A stretch of 64,000 nucleotides of DNA from Ophioderma brevispina (GCA_023653785.1 JAMKCH010019911.1:166460-230459), one strand, 5' to 3'; shown: positions 48,040-61,458, counted from the first letter of the stretch. The notes: generated from the letters alone by a model not told the origin. A program made the numbers and translations.

Positions 48040-48290
48040 ACCCTTTAGTTATTAGTTCATTTGTTTAAATATTGTGCACTGTATGGCTCTAAAATTAATG
48101 TGATTAAAAACTAGTCATTTTCCATATCATTTGGAACCACAACCCTGCATGAAAATCCCAATATTCCTACCTTTTTGTGCAAAATTTCATTTTTTAATTT
48201 TAAACTCTGATGTGTGTCTGTGGAATGACCAATTTTGCCAACTTGTGAGCCTTTGACGTCATTGTGACGCCATACAGGTTAGGTTGAAAG
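48040..48290. repeat. Dispersed repeat (direct copy of 28320-28660)
   Basis: See partner. Ends shortly before the poly-A tract, so the family might end in an A-rich tail. Confidence 0.65.
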
Positions 48291-48311
48291 CAATAGAAAA
48301 CGGAGGAATGC

Positions 48312-48312
<1 letters not shown>

Positions 48313-48346
<34 letters not shown>
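48313..48346. repeat. Poly-A tract, about 34 bases
   Basis: Uninterrupted A run; could be the tail of a plus-strand retroposed sequence, but no source is recognisable upstream. Confidence 0.85.
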
Positions 48347-48348
<2 letters not shown>

Positions 48349-49050
48349 GCCATCACCTGGTACCAATATCGAAATCATTCTATTGCAAATATAAAATTGC
48401 GAATTTCGACAGATGCGACCGAATTGCATGTAAAATTCGGTACACATGGATTACGAGCCTAACGGTTCAGATGATATAAAAATCTCAACTTTTTTAGGTA
48501 GTGGGGGGACGAGGCTGTGGATACGAAATGCCTGTACTTCGTCAAGTTTGGTATTTTTTTTTTTTAAAATTTTAAAAGATGGAACTATATATGTAATGAG
48601 AAAACGATAACAATATGGTTGTTATAAAGATGTATAGACCACTGTATCCTCCAAAACCTTTTTGAGTTACCTTTTAATTTTCTGCGCACAATTTTGAACA
48701 GTTCTAACTAATATTATTGTGCATACTATTTTATTAATTTTTATATAAACATGCACTGCAATGTTTGTGTTCCTTCTAACGTATTTACCCTGAAATTTAT
48801 GTTTTTCTGCAAAAGAGTTAAAAACATATTACGGTGAGTAATAAAGATATTAATTTTAAGAGCCAAATTGTAAGAGGTTGTAATTTTCTGAATTCGTTGG
48901 TCATCGTGGTCAGTCTCGACGAGACATTTTTTTACAAAGAACGATAATGCAACAGTGAATGCTTCCCATTTTAACCCGCTTATGGAAGTCGTTTTTATAC
49001 AATATTTGCACTATTTGTAGCATTAACACATGCCAATTGACATCGTAGCC
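48347..49050. other. Intergenic sequence
   Basis: No supported feature. Confidence 0.35.
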
Positions 49051-49105
49051 TCGTCGTCATAATCATCATCATCATCATCATTATCATCCTCTCATCATCA
49101 TCCAG
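49051..49105. repeat. (CAT)n microsatellite
   Basis: TCATAATCATCATCATCATC and further interrupted copies. Confidence 0.85.
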
Positions 49106-51790
49106 TAGGATCATTAATCGGTCGTCACGCTCGATGTTTCCTTATTAATAGTTATTGCAACCCTCCATCACCTTCATCGTTATTCTTATCATGTGGCATA
49201 CATCGGGCATCATTTTAAAATAGGAAAAACCCGTAGCTAGAGTAATCTCACCATACCCACAGTAGGAAAACCAACGGGTTTCATGCAGTCGATTACGTAT
49301 TCGACTCCTTGAGAACACAGCGAATCAAACATTTGGTTCTGGACAAACTGTCAATCAATTCAGTGGCCATTTGAATAGAAAACAGTTGCTTCTTGGATGT
49401 TATACTGTCGTCAGTTAGTAAACATTCAAGTCTTTATAGACGGTACATACAGGTCATAATAATCTACTTCCTACCACTTATTCACTAGTATTTTTAGGTT
49501 GGATCTAATATATTCTTCAAATAAGCTTTGGCTACCTGATTTTTACCTTAAAAAACAATATTTCCCACGACCGAGGGTTGAAATAATTTTACAATATGAT
49601 AAGGCACTGGTTTGACTTTAAAAGATAATACGACCGACCATTGATGTGCTTTGCCATAAACATTATCATACAAGTTTATTCTGTTAAAAGCTTCAGTCCT
49701 GCTCTTTCTGATATTGCACTAATTTATTAAAATCTAGTGATCAAAACGGCAGCTGAGGTGTGAGCAAATCTGCCGGCAAAGAATGAACTGCCGGTAACGA
49801 TAGACTCACATCCCAACTGACAGGGAAAGATCACCGTTTAAGTTCATTGGCAAATTATTTAAATACACCAAAAGGTGAATCCAAAATATTTATTTTTAAT
49901 ACACAGAAAACATTCAACACTAATAACAAGACAATTGTGACAAATAAGAAAGGAAGTTGGTAAGATTTCTTTCAAACATGACTGTATGGTCAAATCCTTC
50001 AACCTAAATACTCATCTAATCCTAATTTCTAAAGTACCTATGTGTACATCTTGTAATACCACTTAACTTGTGATCATTTGAACCACACAAGTGAGAGCAT
50101 GTTCATTAATTACCCAACGGGTGCAGACTCATTTGTGTCAAAAAACTACCTGTCGGCAGGCACAAATTTCAGATGTGAACATCACCATCACAAACTCATA
50201 AACTTATGGCAGACCAATCTTGGCACTCAACCAACACTGTGCTGAACTGGCAACCAAAACAAAATTGACCCGATACCTTATTTTTAGATCGCGAAAGATT
50301 TGAATAGAATTTTACAGTACTCTGAATCTCAAAGTTTGAATGTGCTCTGAAAAATGTTACGGCCATAAACTAAAACCAAAATGGTGTCTTTCCCTAAGAG
50401 TACATAAACACGACTATCATTCTAAACTGCACAGGCCTCGAAAGGTTACCGCGGAGGAGCTCGATGCTCATATGAGAACTCGGCAGCTAAGAAATTCTAT
50501 CTAGGCCAATCGTCAGCCTACTAATATCATAACGATAACACCACAAAAGAATACAGTGGGAGTCCTCTCACAACTCCCGGGTGCTGCCACCACCCTATTG
50601 CGCAAACTCTGTTGCCCCTCTCCGAAGCACACTGGCAATATACAAACATGCAAGGGCTCTGAAAAAAATGTATACATAAAATTTGAAAAATTGGGGGAGT
50701 TCTTCAGAAAATGTGCTATACAAATGTTGATAATACAAATACGCGATTTCCAAACTAATAAGATTTTAAAGCACGATCAAATATGAAATTGGGGCATTTT
50801 CGCACACGCGTAGACTCCGATCAGTCCATGTAGAAGCACCAACCAAAAAAACCACCCCCATGCCCACATGCCCCAAAATGAAGTGTTTGACAACCGGCCC
50901 TGCAACACGTCAGGGAAATAACTTGATGCAAAGCAGTTTTAAGGCTTTGCCATAACCCAGACCAGAATTTATGATCAGTCCATTTTGTGGCTGAAAAACG
51001 TGAATAAAGACCTATAATGCCACATTTGATGCATTGAATAATTTTCTGAGTTCTGCCACTAGGACATGTCCACTAGTTGACTTGACAAACATTAAAATTT
51101 TCACAAATTCATAACAAACCTTTGACCACGCGTACACGCTACCGTACACAAATTATATTCAAAGGTGTCCAAACAAAATTCCAAAATGTATTTCGGGTAG
51201 AATGTGTGGGGATCTTTGTACGGCACGCCCAGCACCCAAGACACCAACATACTAGACTAACAATTTCGAGGTACATAAACTTGTGCAAAGGGCAAATTCG
51301 GGCGGGGCTCTAGTATACACAAAGTGCCCATCCACCAAAGATGCCAAATAATTGTCCAAAATTCAAAACAATTTTACGTAAATTCAACAAATATTCATTC
51401 ATACCTAAACTCTACAATACTGTACCTAACTTAAAAGCTGAGATTAAATCTAAAGTAACTCGTACTCCAAGCGGTCATGTTGAAAGAAGAATCCCAGAAA
51501 ATAATACTCCCCCCCCCCTGGACTGCAAATTATACTAATTTAACCTCACAAAAAGCTTTAAGTATTCTCTAATTTGCCAACAAACTACATACACAGCTTT
51601 ACATCCATAACTTTCAAATACCACACACTGCCAGAAGTTCTTAAAAAAATAAACAAAGCTTTCAGACCACACACACCAGCCAAACATCATCCCTCACAGC
51701 CATCAGACTCACACTAACTACAAAATCACTAACAGAAAAACACCATGGACACAAAAGAATTAACACACCGTACATGAAAAGACAGAATGT
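49106..51790. other. Intergenic sequence
   Basis: Frames at 50556-50786, 51122-51313 and 51341-51538 show no family signature. From about 50800 to 51760 the plus strand is notably A- and C-rich. No supported gene. Confidence 0.35.
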
Positions 51791-51803
51791 TGTGGGCAGC
51801 TCG

Positions 51804-51938
51804 TTTTTTTTTTTTTTTTGTGTTTTTTTTTTTTTTTTTTTTTCTTTTTTTTTTTTTGCCCGTTCCTAAGTGCTTCCCTTTGGGGGGGGGGGGGGGGGGG
51901 GGGGGCCTTTTTCGGGGTGGGGGGGGGGGTTTTTTTGG
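51804..51938. repeat. Poly-T and poly-G low-complexity cluster
   Basis: T runs at 51804-51857, G runs at 51882-51905 and 51917-51928, then TTTTTT. The Lys/Pro-rich frame on the minus strand and the Gly-rich frame on the plus strand are artefacts. A likely site of assembly uncertainty. Confidence 0.9.
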
Positions 51939-52059
51939 TTGGGTGCACTACACAGAGGGACAGTAGACAGAACAAAGGATACAAAGAATGACGTAATTCA
52001 AGAAACCAAAACAAACAGGGTGACACAGAAAGAATTGGGATTCACAGGGTGAAACAAAC

Positions 52060-52660
52060 AAATACAAGAATGGAACAAATTAATTTGTGGACAATATGGC
52101 GGCTAAAATAACAAATTCTTACTTAAAAAATGCTAAAACCGTATTTTTCCGTGGAGAAATTCACAGAAAAACTCTTAATTTCCAATTTAATTGACAAAAC
52201 CATTGTTATTGACTTTTGACTAAGTGAAATACAAATTATCGAAAGAATTCAAATGGACCACCACAAACGCTCAATACATTGATGGATTGCCTTAAGTTTT
52301 TCTAAGGGATATTATCGTAATATAAACGGAGGCTGGTTAACTTTTGTTGAGCTATACAAAGAAAGTATATAGGGTATCATTGTTTCACACACTGGCGGCT
52401 AAAAAAATCAAAATGGCTGATATTAAGGTTAATTACAGTAATGACTTACTTTAACTGTATTGGTTGGGAATTTATTCGTTCTCTAAATGGTGTTATACAA
52501 TATTTATTACTAAATTAAACATAGCTACCGATTATCTAAAAAACAGCTGGCAAAACAAGATGGCTAACAAATCATGTAAAATCACGATTTTGTCGATTTT
52601 TAGTCAAAATTGTTATGTTTTACCTGCATTTTATTTCTTATGCAGTCATTTTGAGGCATA
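52060..52660. repeat. Dispersed repeat, inverted relative to 60665-61190
   Basis: Collinear with the reverse complement of 60665-61190 over about 550 bases. Shared words include GCTAAAACCGTATTTTT, CAAATTATCGAAA, GATGGATTGCCTTAAGTT, TCAAAATGGCTGAT, TAAATGGTGTTAT, ACAGCTGG and GATGGCTAACA. No coding capacity. Confidence 0.85.
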
Positions 52661-53939
52661 GATGGCCCATAGGTGTTGGTCGCGGGCACAACAATCTGCA
52701 TCATTCATGGGAAGGCAAAAGACCCTACATATGCTTTGGTAGCCGTGCCACTTGTCTTATATAGTGTAGCATTGTGTTACTTTACTTATTGTTTAGGTTC
52801 GACCACACAATTGCCAGGACTTTGTAGGGATGATGGCAAACGGGATGTAGAAGGAGAAGGTATATGATTGGAATTAATTGCACTATACCGGAAATCTGAA
52901 GAAAATGTTTAAAAACCTCTGAATTCTTAAGTGATTTGCGAGAGATCTTTTAGCAGAGAAAGTGTTTGAAGAAGGAATAAAATCTGCGTAAGTTGTTACG
53001 CATATTAGCTCCGAGTGTTACATATTTCGCAAGATGGTTTCAACCGTTCAAGTGGCTGATTTCTGTCTCTCCTGTTCTCGGCTTCCTTACTTGGTGCAGG
53101 GGTGTTAATTTTTTATTTTTAATTAGTAAATGGCTGAGGCAATCTAGGCATACTTTGTTTGTTGTTGTTTGTTATTTATTCGGCAAATCGACAAAAAAAT
53201 TACAGGATAACAACACACAATCAATTAAGCCCTAGCAGCATACTTACAACAGTCAATTACCAGGAAACCCATTATTCGGCTTGAATTTTCCAACTATTCC
53301 AATGGGTCCGTGAAAATGACAGAGGCACCTTTGAGCGAGGACAAACAATCAAACAAAAAGCAGAACTAGCAAAATGATCATGGATTGAAAGGTATTTTCA
53401 GCAACCCAACCATAAAACTGAAGAATTAGACAAATTCAGAATTCCACCGATTCATGGCTCAAGCAATATTGGGTAAGAGGAGTTAAAAGACGTTTGAACG
53501 TGCTTATCGCTTACACCTTTTGATCTTGGAGGCAGTTACGCCAGTCCAGTACATATGGCCATTAAATAAAAGAGACTTAACAGTCTTACCTTTAACCCTA
53601 GGGACTTAAGTTATATAAGCTAATCAGTATGATAAAATGTAAATCTCTGACTTTAGTAAAACATTGATTGGAGATATGAGGGTTCCAACAGAGTTGTTAA
53701 TATGTTACGCATATGGCTGAGGTCGTAGTTTTGCCTAAATCTGTTTGGAAATTCAAGAAATTCACTGAACCAAAGTGAGCTTGACTAATATGACCCCTGG
53801 GTGACAGATGCAGTAGACACGAAGAATTCTATTTGAAGTGATTTGAATCTTTTGCCAACTTCTTACGAATACCACAGTAACCACAGTCCCACAGTTGTCA
53901 AAATTACACTGTAAAAAGCCGAACTAAGCCCGGAAAGAG
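52661..53939. other. Intergenic, may include 3' tail of the LINE
   Basis: Frames at 52673-52867 and 52993-53235 are not recognised. The right part may be 3' sequence of the minus-strand LINE remnant that follows. Confidence 0.35.
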
Positions 53940-55100
53940 TGTCCCTCGAATTTTTCCGGTTAAATACGTGATTGTCTATTTAAAAACTTGAGTTTTCAGT
54001 CACCTGTTAATATGAATTAACCACAGAATCATCTGAAAGGGTTTGATCAAGAGTCACCCCCAGATTAATAGCTTTGTAGATGTATTTTTTGCCATGACAA
54101 TCGGCGGTGACCTTTTTTATAACTGATTTTTTGGAACCAAATAAAAATCATCAGTTTGGCCGGCATGCAAAGAGAGCTTGTTTTCAATTAGCCATTTTCT
54201 TACAAGATTTCATGTCCAAACTGAGGCTGCTGGAAACAACTTCGGGGTCTTTGTCAGATGAAATAAGAACGCTGTCATCTGCATAGAGTAACAGTATTCT
54301 TCACAGAGTTTTTTCCCATATCATTGCAATAGCACAGATAAAGCAAGGACCTAAAAGGCTCCCCGGAGGCACACCACAGGTAATTTTGGAAATCAGAATT
54401 ATACCACCTATGGAAACGAGCTGCTGTCTATTGGATAAAAGAGTGAACCAAGCGAGTTGATTCCCATCGCCTCAAGTTTGTTACCCCAAATCGAATGGTT
54501 AACGCTGTCGAACGCTTTTTGGACAGCCCAAGCTAAGCATGCCACATAATTTTTCCCTTTGGACCGCTTCAATTCCTAATTATCAGCAGGCCCGTAGCCA
54601 GGAATTTATGGCGGGGGGGTGCGGTATTTGCCAAAGCGTACCTTTTTGCGTACAACAAAAAATTTTTTATTTTTTGCATTTTTGACCCACAATTTTCAAA
54701 CCGTCGTCTCCAAAGTCTGAAGAGCGGGTGGGGGGGGGGGGGGGGTGGGGGGGGGGGGGGGGGGGGGGGTGGTTGAGGAAAAAACAATTAGTCGCAGCGT
54801 TTGAGAAAACAACAGTATCGTAACAACAAATCCGTAATGCATGGGTAACAGCCTGTGCTTAGTCATGCCTATAACATGCACCACAACCTTAAGACAACTT
54901 CATGGCAACCGGACGTTAAACATGGCAAGCGGACCTTCAACATCATAAAGCGACCTTTGTCATTTTTGGGGGGTGAGTCGCACCCCCCGCCACCCCCACT
55001 GGCTACGGCCCTTGTATCAGTAAGATTATAGTAGACATGATTCTGTTGAATATCCAGACCGAAAGCCTGATTAAATATTGATTAAATAAGGTTTTTTAGA
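53940..55100 (-). pseudogene. CR1/L2-like LINE reverse transcriptase, decayed
   Basis: Reading the minus strand, RT blocks appear in the correct order. SGFRSGYSTESCL lies at about 55075-55030 (from the QSGFRxxxST motif). KAFDSVNHSIWGNKLEAMGI is at about 54520. A broken GVPxGSLLGP block is at about 54380, and the catalytic LLYADDSVLISSDKD at about 54295-54250. KxxLHAGQTDDFYL is at about 54160. The MITE at 54587-55014 sits between the first and second blocks. Many stops and shifts; inactive. The catalytic YADD is intact. By motif style it is closest to CR1/L2-type non-LTR elements; the clade is not certain. Confidence 0.85.
54587..55014. mobile_element. MITE inside the LINE, TATCAG target duplication
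   Basis: Ends are CAGGCCCGTAGCCAGG on the left and CAAGGGCCGTAGCCAG (reverse complement) on the right, with further inverted similarity through GGCGGGGGGTGCG. Exact 6-base target duplication TATCAG at 54581-54586 and 55015-55020. Contains a G-rich run at 54726-54770. Removing it makes the RT blocks contiguous. Pro-rich and Gly-rich frames at 54569-54884 are artefacts of the G run. Confidence 0.9.
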
Positions 55101-55718
55101 TCGAAGGTTTCCCTCCAACCTGAACATAGATCCACATTCTCCTATTTTTGAGACGCAACTCCGAGTACACTAACAGGTCTATATTTTTCCTACATCCAAC
55201 CTGCTTTTCTTTTAAATAAGTGCAGAATCCCTTGCAAGTTTAAGATCGTCCGGCCGGTTGTTTAGTATTGATTGACAATTTGACAATATTTGTATTAAGT
55301 GGGCAAGATTGAAAAGCCCCATCTTTCAAGACTTGGGTGGGAGCCCTCAAACTGCCCCTTTATGAATTAAGGTTGAAAGTTCTTTAAACCAAAATCTTTT
55401 TTCATCACAGGTTTGAGCACAAATTCACCACGAACAATGCCTTGCTCTTATAGAAAATCAATGAATGATTCGACACCGTGCCAAACATCTTAGTTGGGGA
55501 AGGTACTTTCTGACTAAGGAAGCCGCAACTGTAGAGAAAAAGGTGTTGATATAATTACAAACTGAGCGTGTGTCAAAGCGCAACTCGCTATCTAACATAA
55601 GGACACTTTGGCCTATTTCAAGCTATAACCCAAGGCTTTTTCAAATGTTTGCCCATAACTTACGGGGGTTACCCTGACACTCATCAGTTGAGATTGCAAA
55701 TAAGAGCCTTAGCACTCT

Positions 55719-55955
55719 TTATTTCCCTTTGAATTTGATTACGTAAGGAGGTATATCTTTCATAGTTGAAGGCATATTACCCTTTTTCATTGAAGTCTCT
55801 TTATCACGCCTATGAAGGTTATCTAGGATGCAGTGGTCATCCACGGTTCGTACGATTTTTATACGGATAGGACGCTTAGGGTCGACAAGCATCAGAATCC
55901 GGCAATAACATTTAAAAATGGGGGGACCACATAACAATACAATCGGTATCCACAA
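55719..55955 (-). pseudogene. Possible 5' coding remnant of the same LINE
   Basis: A minus-strand frame encodes DPKRPIRIKIVRTVDDHCIL followed by DNLHRR, in the style of nucleic-acid-binding ORF1/5' regions of CR1-type LINEs. Orientation and position upstream of the RT blocks fit one element. The link is an inference; sequence between 55100 and 55719 shows no clear endonuclease motif. Confidence 0.35.
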
Positions 55956-58040
55956 CAGATGACCATTCGCAAGTACTTAAACAGTTATAAAAACATTGGC
56001 ATATAAGTGTTTTCATGGATCTAATAGAAGCAGGTTATGAGAAGCATGGTAAACCCGAACGACTTTCTCGTGCAGTACACAAGGAAATGGTCTCTGAGAC
56101 CAATTGGGTAAAAACAAACACTTTGACAAACCAAGCGTTGGAATTAATAATGATATGATCAATGATGCTCTCGGAGGTATCAGTACACGAGTGGGTTGAT
56201 CGATTTACCTGCTTTATTAAACCTGCACAAGAAAGTAGTTAAGGTAGGGTATAAATACAATGAGGTAGGATTAATACCACTAGTACATATATTAGTGTCC
56301 CCTAATATATAAGTTTCCTGTGAAAAGCAAATTTTTGAAAGCAATTTCTTTCATTTAAAAAAAAATTCTTTGAAAAGTTTGGGATCTGTAGATAGTCCCC
56401 ACTAGAATTGGTTTTGTTTTGGGTAGCAACTGAGGAGGTCACACCCCACTGCCTCAAAATCATCAATAATGAGATCAATCCGTGGGGATACGCAATGTCG
56501 TTATACACATGCGACCCGCACCTTGGGAGCGATCACGGCGCAAGATTGAGTAGCCCGTCAATCAGAATTTCAGAATCAGTTACCGACGAATCCAGCCACG
56601 AGTCGGGTCGAATTCTGCAGCTTTGGAACAGTTAGCGATAAGTCTAATTTCTGACAGTTTTGTTCATACTGGTGTAAATATATTATATATTATATAACCT
56701 GTATATAATATAAGGGCTATAGGGATATTTGGAATGGAGAAATACGTATGATGTACTTTGAAGAAGGGACATCTTGTGGGGTGTGCCTGGCCGACCCCCG
56801 AAAGCTAAATGGAAAAATCGCACCTCTTACGTCATAGCTCGTTTCGCGAGAGGTACCACTTGGAAGAATCGAGTACTATCCCTACGGGATCCTAATACAT
56901 GTATGTCAAATTGTCCAGAACGTGGTATAGTTTAAGTTGTAACTTCATAGTCATGAGGCAGTCTTAAAAGTAACCTCATCTACTGCGTATGGGATTGTGT
57001 GAACGATAGGCATGATCTAATTTTCTAGAAGATTAGCACCTAATTTGTGACCACTGTGAAGAATCGTGGAATACTAATATTCCCAGAATACATTGTGTCA
57101 AGCTATACGAAATACATTGTAACAACAGTGGGGACATAACGATGTGTACACGCAATCTGAAACCTTATCTACTGTGTTGTGGGGGGGGATTTATTGGTGA
57201 AATGCATTTAATCCTTTTCATCTCCAATTATGGGCACTTAAAGAGAAATGAGGAGATTTCAAGAAAGAAAGCGCCCCCCATTTTTTCGAACCCGGGTTTT
57301 TTGCATATTTGATGTTTTCAATTATAGTCAAACCCGAGTGAACTAAGGCCGATCGCCGTCTTTAGAATAATATGATAGTGGTTCTGTCGTGCACGACCGA
57401 AAGTCAAAGCACGGTGTTATGGGGACACTACGATAGCAGGCAAGTCCAAACAAGGTTTGCTGTTTTAGTTTGTACTTGTTGCAAGTAAACTTAGGACTGT
57501 TTTGGGTAGGTGTCTACAATCGATTCGGTGGCCAATTTGAGAGAAATTCGTATCCTAAAAAATCTCCTCATGTCCTTTAAAGCACTCAAGGCTTCCGTGC
57601 TATGGCTTATTGCATGCCCGATCTAATGACAATGTTTAAGCTAGTGCGAAACATAGAAAAAAATAATTAATTGCTGTTGCTGTGGACAAAAGTGTTTTAA
57701 CCAAGAAATGTGTAATGAGAAAAAGTTAGCCCAATGATCTTAAACCATTGACATTAGACTGTTGTAGGTATTTGGATGACATGTACGTGTAGATGGAAAA
57801 TTGTGAGCTGAGAATAAAGCGATAACTGATATTTTGGTCATTTGAGATTTGGCCTTTAAAGTCACAAAACAGTGTTTCTAGTCAAAACTTGCGAATAGTA
57901 ATTTCCCACCTATGTTATACTTCCTAAAGTTAGCGTCAGTAGTGAATTAATATTGCGAATGTTGGTACTCAATTTGTGCCAATAGAATGAGTAAATTAAG
58001 CTATACGTGGTACAATTATACTAGATGAGAGCCCAGTAGG
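55956..58040. other. Intergenic sequence
   Basis: Frames at 56302-56635 on both strands have no reliable signature. A very AT-rich stretch with ATATTATATATTATATAACC lies at about 56678-56710. A short G run is at 57181. No gene supported. Confidence 0.35.
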
Positions 58041-59454
58041 AAAATGGGGGGGGGGGGGAGGGTGGGAGGGTGGCGTCGTGGGCGTGCGCGTACGTGTATT
58101 ATCGTGTGTTGGGAACTTTGGGTATTGGGTGGTATGGGTCTGTTGGTGGTAAATGAATGTGGGATTTGAATACTTTAAGTGAGTATATTGTGGTAAATAC
58201 TAGCCATATATTGTTTTACTAATAGTTAATTTTACATATTTTAAAAATATTTGTATGTTGTTTTGTTTTGTTGTTGGTATTTTTACATGGTTGTCAAATT
58301 TTATGAATCTGACTTGTAATATGGTACGATTAATTTTTCACTGTACGCATTATTGACATATTAGATTCATATCGTTTTGCTGTATTCTATGATGAACAAA
58401 GAAAGATGATGGATTGATAATTTCATTTCCATGTACAAACGAATGGGAAATACATGGTCGGAAAGGGGCACCACAAAAAATTCAAAAAGTTATCCAGCAC
58501 CAATTGTGTTAGATCTAATTGAATTGGTCTCTTCTAATAGGACTATGTCAGTGATTGTATAACTCAGAATATCGAAACAAATTCATCAACAACTGATGTT
58601 TCCAGGTCTGTGACAAGTTCGGGTGTCATAACATACCTGCAAGTGATAAGACGAAAGCAACGTATAGGCAAAAATTGATAGTTTTAGTCATACTGCCGCA
58701 CGCGACGGACACTTACTACAAACGTAATGGAATGGAGTTGCGTATCTTTGAACCCTGCTTTTTCTTAATTTTGTCATTTTTTCAAATTGAGAAAAGATAA
58801 TGTATGGAATGAACAACTTATCTTTCGATTTTAAGCTATTCATGCGAATTTCAAATATTTTGACTCTTTCGGGTGGATTATTGATAGTGCCTTTTAACTC
58901 ATAAAAGCATGTTTAAAACTGTATGAGTGCATCACTTTGGAGAAAGCGGCAAACAAAAATGGCTACTTTTTAGTCCAAATTAAACACCCCTATTCTAAAC
59001 CGATCAATTATTTTATTTTTTCTTACTAATAGGAAAACTGGCAGAGTTTTACGAATTATTCCAATGGGAAATGCATTTTATGGATGTGGGCCTAAGGGTG
59101 TAATACCTTATCCATTTGAGGTGTTAAGAATGTAAATATAGAAGTACATTAAAATGTACTTTGCTGTGTCGTCATTTATCTTGTAAATTTTACAGTATTT
59201 ATCGCAGCATTCATTCACCAATAAATAGGGCCTACGTAAACGATAATTTATATTTAAAAGAGTAAATTATAAGCAGGTTTGCTCTGTTGGTGTGTATCCA
59301 TGCTTTTACTCCCTACATATCCCAAGCTCTTTAATAAACTCACCGAATACAACATTTAACAGAGTTAATTAAAATTAAACTTTAGAGGAACTGATATATT
59401 TTGTTGCGAATGCCGGTAAATATTGTAATTTACAATATCTTTACTATTATGTGT
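58041..59454. other. Intergenic sequence with G-rich start
   Basis: A G-rich run at about 58045-58070 followed by AT-rich DNA. No supported gene. Confidence 0.35.
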
Positions 59455-59835
59455 CCCGAGACCCCGGTTGACGTAGGCTTTCAATTCAGTTCATAAGGTC
59501 TCCTTTTTTGGTAAACTTTTGCTCAAAGCTCAATTTTACCCAAATTTCGGCGCCCAATCCGGCCAATTCACAAAATTTCAGTTCCCTAAGACATTACCTT
59601 TTGGGACACAATAAGTCCGCGGCACCCCAAGTTCGGAAAATCGGGCCGCACCTCCTCGTGAAAAAATAGAGCCACTCCTACGGGCGCAATCGATCTGATT
59701 TAACTGTCATCACGAAAGTCCCCCCCCATCGCCGCAGGAGCCCCCGAATAGTTCGGAAGGAACCAACCCACCCCAAAACCCCTCCGGAATAGCGAAAGCC
59801 GAGAACCGAAATTCAGTTAAATTGCGATCATCTTC
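59455..59835. other. GC-richer block, unrecognised
   Basis: About 380 bases rich in C, with many CCCAA, CGG and AAATTTCGG-like phrases, standing out from AT-rich flanks. No long open frame and no inverted ends found. Confidence 0.35.
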
Positions 59836-59999
59836 TAAAGGAATAACGGATTGTTTAGCTAATTGTTTAGAACAATTGTGGCACCAGTTGACTTTGTTGG
59901 GTTACGACCTCAAAACAAATAGACATTTTGCTTTGTAGAATGACAAAGACCTATTGCATTGTACATTAGACATTTTAGTTGTTACTTTTGACGGGTTAT

Positions 60000-61295
60000 A
60001 ACAATTTTTAGTATTTTGGTCAAAAGTGGATTTTGACCGCCATTTTCTAAAATTCAAATAGCAGGGTGGCCAAAAAGCTTATTATAAATCTATACTATAC
60101 TAAAAAAGTACCTCTGAAAAGTGGAAAGGCGTTGATATGACCTGGGGGTACACTACTTTGAGCATGTGGAGGAAATTAGTGTAGTAGTTTAGACAAGGAT
60201 GTTATTCCAAACAGTACTTAATAGGTTTCGAATCTATTACTAGTGTTAAGGTTGCATAAACAATATTGTTTAAAATACGCTTGGGGCCAAAGTGAAATTT
60301 TGCTAAAAACAAAATTGGCGGCCAAAATACCAATTGTGACCAAAATTAGCTAACATATAAAATGCACTCATAAAAATCAATACTGTACCCACTTTAATGT
60401 ACGAAAGCGTAGGTCTTTGCGCTACACAATAAAACTTTCACTATGTTGACCACGTAACCCAAATCTTAAAATGGCGTCAAAACACTAAATTACAAGTAAG
60501 CTACCCATAAGTTTAATCTTTTACAATATAAGGCCGTAATTTCATAAGGCATTCTTAAAAATGTTGAAACAACTGACAGAACAACTAGGACTATCATTTG
60601 CCCACAATTAGCGGGCCAATAAGAAATACAAAGGGCGGTTCAAAATGCACTGTTGACTAAAATCGCACTAAATCGTGTATTTACAGAACTGTTAGCCATC
60701 TGATTTTCCAGCTGTTTTAAGATATTCGGTAGCTATAGAAATTTAAAAAAATAATTGTAATAACACCATTTAGAGAACAAAATAATTCCCAACAATACAG
60801 TTAAGTAATACATTACTGTAGTAACCTAAATAATCAGCCATTTTGATTTTAGCGCCATTTTGGAGAAACAGTGATAGCTCCATTATGCCTTTCTGTAGTA
60901 GCTCAACAATAACCTAACAATGCAACAGTTATATTAAGAAATCCTTAAGAATAACTTAAGGCAATCCATCAAGGTATGGGAGCGTTTGTGGTGACCATTT
61001 TGAATTTTTCGATAATTTGCAATTTCCGTGTCAAATGAAAAAGAGCAATGTGTTGTAAAATAAAAGGGAAATTTAAGAGTTTTTGGTGTGAAAAATTTCT
61101 CAACGAAAAAATACGGTTTTAGCAATTTTTAGTAGAATTTGTCTTTGGCCGCCCTATTGTTTTTAAGTAACAATCAGGGTGGCCCACAAAAGCTTAGTTT
61201 TGAAGAATAATAGTATATAATATACAACATTTAAAATACATAGTGAATATGTGGTAGGAAAAGTGAGATCGTATGACCTGGGAGGTACCAGTCTA
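60000..61295. repeat. Tandem duplication, period about 1.11 kb, plus inverted partner
   Basis: The segment 60000-60170 recurs at about 61115-61292: ATTTTTAGTA, CGCC, CAGGGTGGCC, AAAGCTTA, ATATGACCTGGG/GTATGACCTGGG and GGTAC. The intervening 60665-61190 is the inverted partner of 52060-52660. Repeated AAAATGGCGGCC-like phrases run throughout. Likely a multi-copy non-coding repeat or satellite-like element. Confidence 0.78.
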
Positions 61296-61458
61296 TTAAC
61301 ATACACCATTAATAGCCATTTCCTTTTATTTCATTAATTATCTCTCACACAGTAAAGATAAAGGTACGCAAAAGAGGGGGGGGGGCAGGCTTGAGCGGCT
61401 TTTTACTTGCCGATTCATGCGGTTTTAATGCCAAAGGAATCGGCCCTTCAATTTGTGA

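Noticed and set aside
51760..52052. Lys/Pro-rich and Gly-rich frames
   Set aside because: Translation of poly-T and poly-G runs.
54569..54884. Poly-Pro frames resembling formin-like proline tracts
   Set aside because: Read from the G run inside a MITE; no flanking domain.
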